From assembly GCF_007828725.1 (NCBI RefSeq), contig NZ_VIUW01000003.1, positions 496,001 through 560,000 of the forward strand: a DNA stretch of 64,000 bases, in the 5' to 3' direction. Origin of the DNA: Marihabitans asiaticum (GTDB lineage Bacteria; Actinomycetota; Actinomycetes; Actinomycetales; Dermatophilaceae). The notes beneath the pieces were generated by a model. That model made no database searches. It saw nothing but the letters and a program-made list of their open reading frames with translations, and was not told the DNA's origin. Numbering within the stretch: the stretch's first letter is position 1; each line of letters opens with the position of its first letter. This document shows positions 63,495 to 64,000 of the stretch, piece by piece. The translations under genes were made by a program, and so were the position numbers.

Positions 63495-63535
63495 CGAAGG
63501 GGGCCACGCACCGAGTCGGTGCGTGGCCCCCTTCG
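63495..63535 (+). terminator. Hairpin terminator after rpsA
   Basis: An 18-base perfect stem (63495-63512 with 63518-63535) and a five-base loop begin 17 bases past the rpsA stop. There is no T-run, as is common in high-GC actinobacteria. Both arms begin or end with the over-represented word CGAAGGGG. Confidence 0.85.
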
Positions 63536-63569
63536 GCGTCGGTGGGCGCACGGTGTCGGTGAGACTGCA

Positions 63570-63575
63570 TAGAGT
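63570..63575 (+). promoter_or_regulatory. -10 element of a leaderless promoter for coaE
   Basis: TAGAGT ends seven bases before the coaE ATG. It follows the rpsA terminator, so coaE has its own transcript. Confidence 0.6.
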
Positions 63576-63582
63576 TGCCGGC

Positions 63583-64000
63583 ATGCTGCATCTGGGACTG
63601 ACCGGCGGCATCGGGTCCGGCAAGTCGACCGTCGCGCGCCGCCTCGCCGAGCTCGGCGCCGTCGTCGTCGACGCGGACCAGGTGGCCCGCGAGGTCGTGG
63701 CGAAGGGGGAACCCGCCCTCGCGCAGATCGCGGAGCGCTTCGGCGACCACCTGCTCACGGAAGAGGGTGAGCTCGACCGGCCGGCGCTGGGCCGGGTCGT
63801 CTTCGGTGACCCCGCTGCGCTGCGCGACCTCGAGGCGATCACCCACCCCGCGATCTGGGAGCGGACCGCCCGGCTGCGGGAGCAGGCGCGCGCCGAGGGG
63901 GCACGGGTCCTCGTCCACGACATGCCGCTGCTGCTCGAGAAGGACATGGGCGCGCAGTACCACCTCGTCCTCGTCGTCGACACCAGCGAGGAGACCCGGG
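63583..64000 (+). CDS. coaE: Dephospho-CoA kinase (3' end outside window)
   Basis: Phosphorylates dephospho-CoA, the last step of CoA synthesis. 139 codons are visible. The P-loop is GLTGGIGSGKST at residues 5-16, then VVVDADQVAREVV with the catalytic Asp, ITHPAIW, and VHDMPLLLEK, the CoA-binding segment of the family. The actinobacterial C-terminal GrpB-like extension, if present, lies beyond the window. The order rpsA-coaE matches mycobacteria. The start is fixed by the leaderless -10. Confidence 0.96.
   Translation, partial: MLHLGLTGGIGSGKSTVARRLAELGAVVVDADQVAREVVAKGEPALAQIAERFGDHLLTEEGELDRPALGRVVFGDPAALRDLEAITHPAIWERTARLREQARAEGARVLVHDMPLLLEKDMGAQYHLVLVVDTSEETR

Noticed and set aside
61822-63963. 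Minus-strand extension of the 61.0-61.8 kb methyltransferase through rpsA
   Set aside because: Antisense of rpsA and coaE; the product is acidic low complexity. The ATG at 61821 gives a complete methyltransferase.

Overview
This is a very GC-rich stretch of actinobacterial chromosome. The evidence is GTG starts on about half the genes, strong C/G use at third codon positions, an actinobacterial integration host factor (mihF), an ANTAR response regulator (pdtaR type), a helicase-dead PriA, a Tyr-containing proofreading-less PolA, and a gene order that follows the known actinobacterial pyr-gmk-metK-fmt-rpe, hisG, hisF-trp-lgt-gltBD and pyk-pdtaR-polA-rpsA-coaE blocks. No mycolate genes are visible, and the order fits Micrococcales (Intrasporangiaceae-like) best. 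The family-level placement is inference.

Layout. (1) 1-11.9 kb: a tightly overlapping pyrimidine operon, pyrB(partial)-pyrC-carA-carB-pyrK-pyrD-pyrF, then mihF-gmk-rpoZ-coaBC. (2) 12-18.8 kb: metK, degenerate priA, a small acidic protein on the other strand, fmt, rsmB, rpe. (3) 18.8-25.2 kb: an unknown 275-aa protein, an FMN riboswitch driving a ribM-type riboflavin importer, hisE-hisG-PH-domain protein, a FUSC-like membrane protein with a uridine-kinase-like protein, hisF, and a TIGR03085 protein. (4) 25.3-29 kb: a heterodimeric ABC exporter. (5) 29-36.7 kb: hisI-trpE-Trp-associated membrane protein, trpC-trpB-trpA, a MauE/DsbA redox pair, lgt. (6) 36.7-46.3 kb: gltB-gltD behind a structured leader, pyk, tRNA-Leu(CAA), pdtaR, DUF554 and a hotdog thioesterase. 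(7) 46.4-49.1 kb: polA. (8) 49.1-61.8 kb: a block of surface-glycan genes (GT-C-like membrane proteins, an AftD-like arabinofuranosyltransferase, GT4 glycosyltransferase, methyltransferases, acyltransferase, DUF3068 protein, a 56-aa membrane peptide) sitting between polA and rpsA, which are neighbours in mycobacteria. (9) 62-64 kb: rpsA with a strong terminator, then the start of coaE.

Cross-cutting signals. At least ten genes start 6-8 bases after a TAnnnT -10 hexamer, the signature of leaderless transcripts; at three promoters the TAG of the -10 is also the stop codon of the gene before. The word CGAAGGGG is several-fold over-represented on both strands (about 44 copies by eye), often at the cost of rare codons, but has no copy through about 10 kb of the glycan block (50.4-60.5 kb). 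The gltB leader carries a hairpin whose 3' arm can instead pair with bases just after the gltB start codon. The riboflavin biosynthesis genes often found between rpe and hisE in actinobacteria are absent here; only the riboswitch-controlled importer is present.

There is no gene-free stretch above 300 bases. No insertion sequence, CRISPR array, rRNA or phage gene was seen. Nearly all long antisense frames are composition shadows and are left out.
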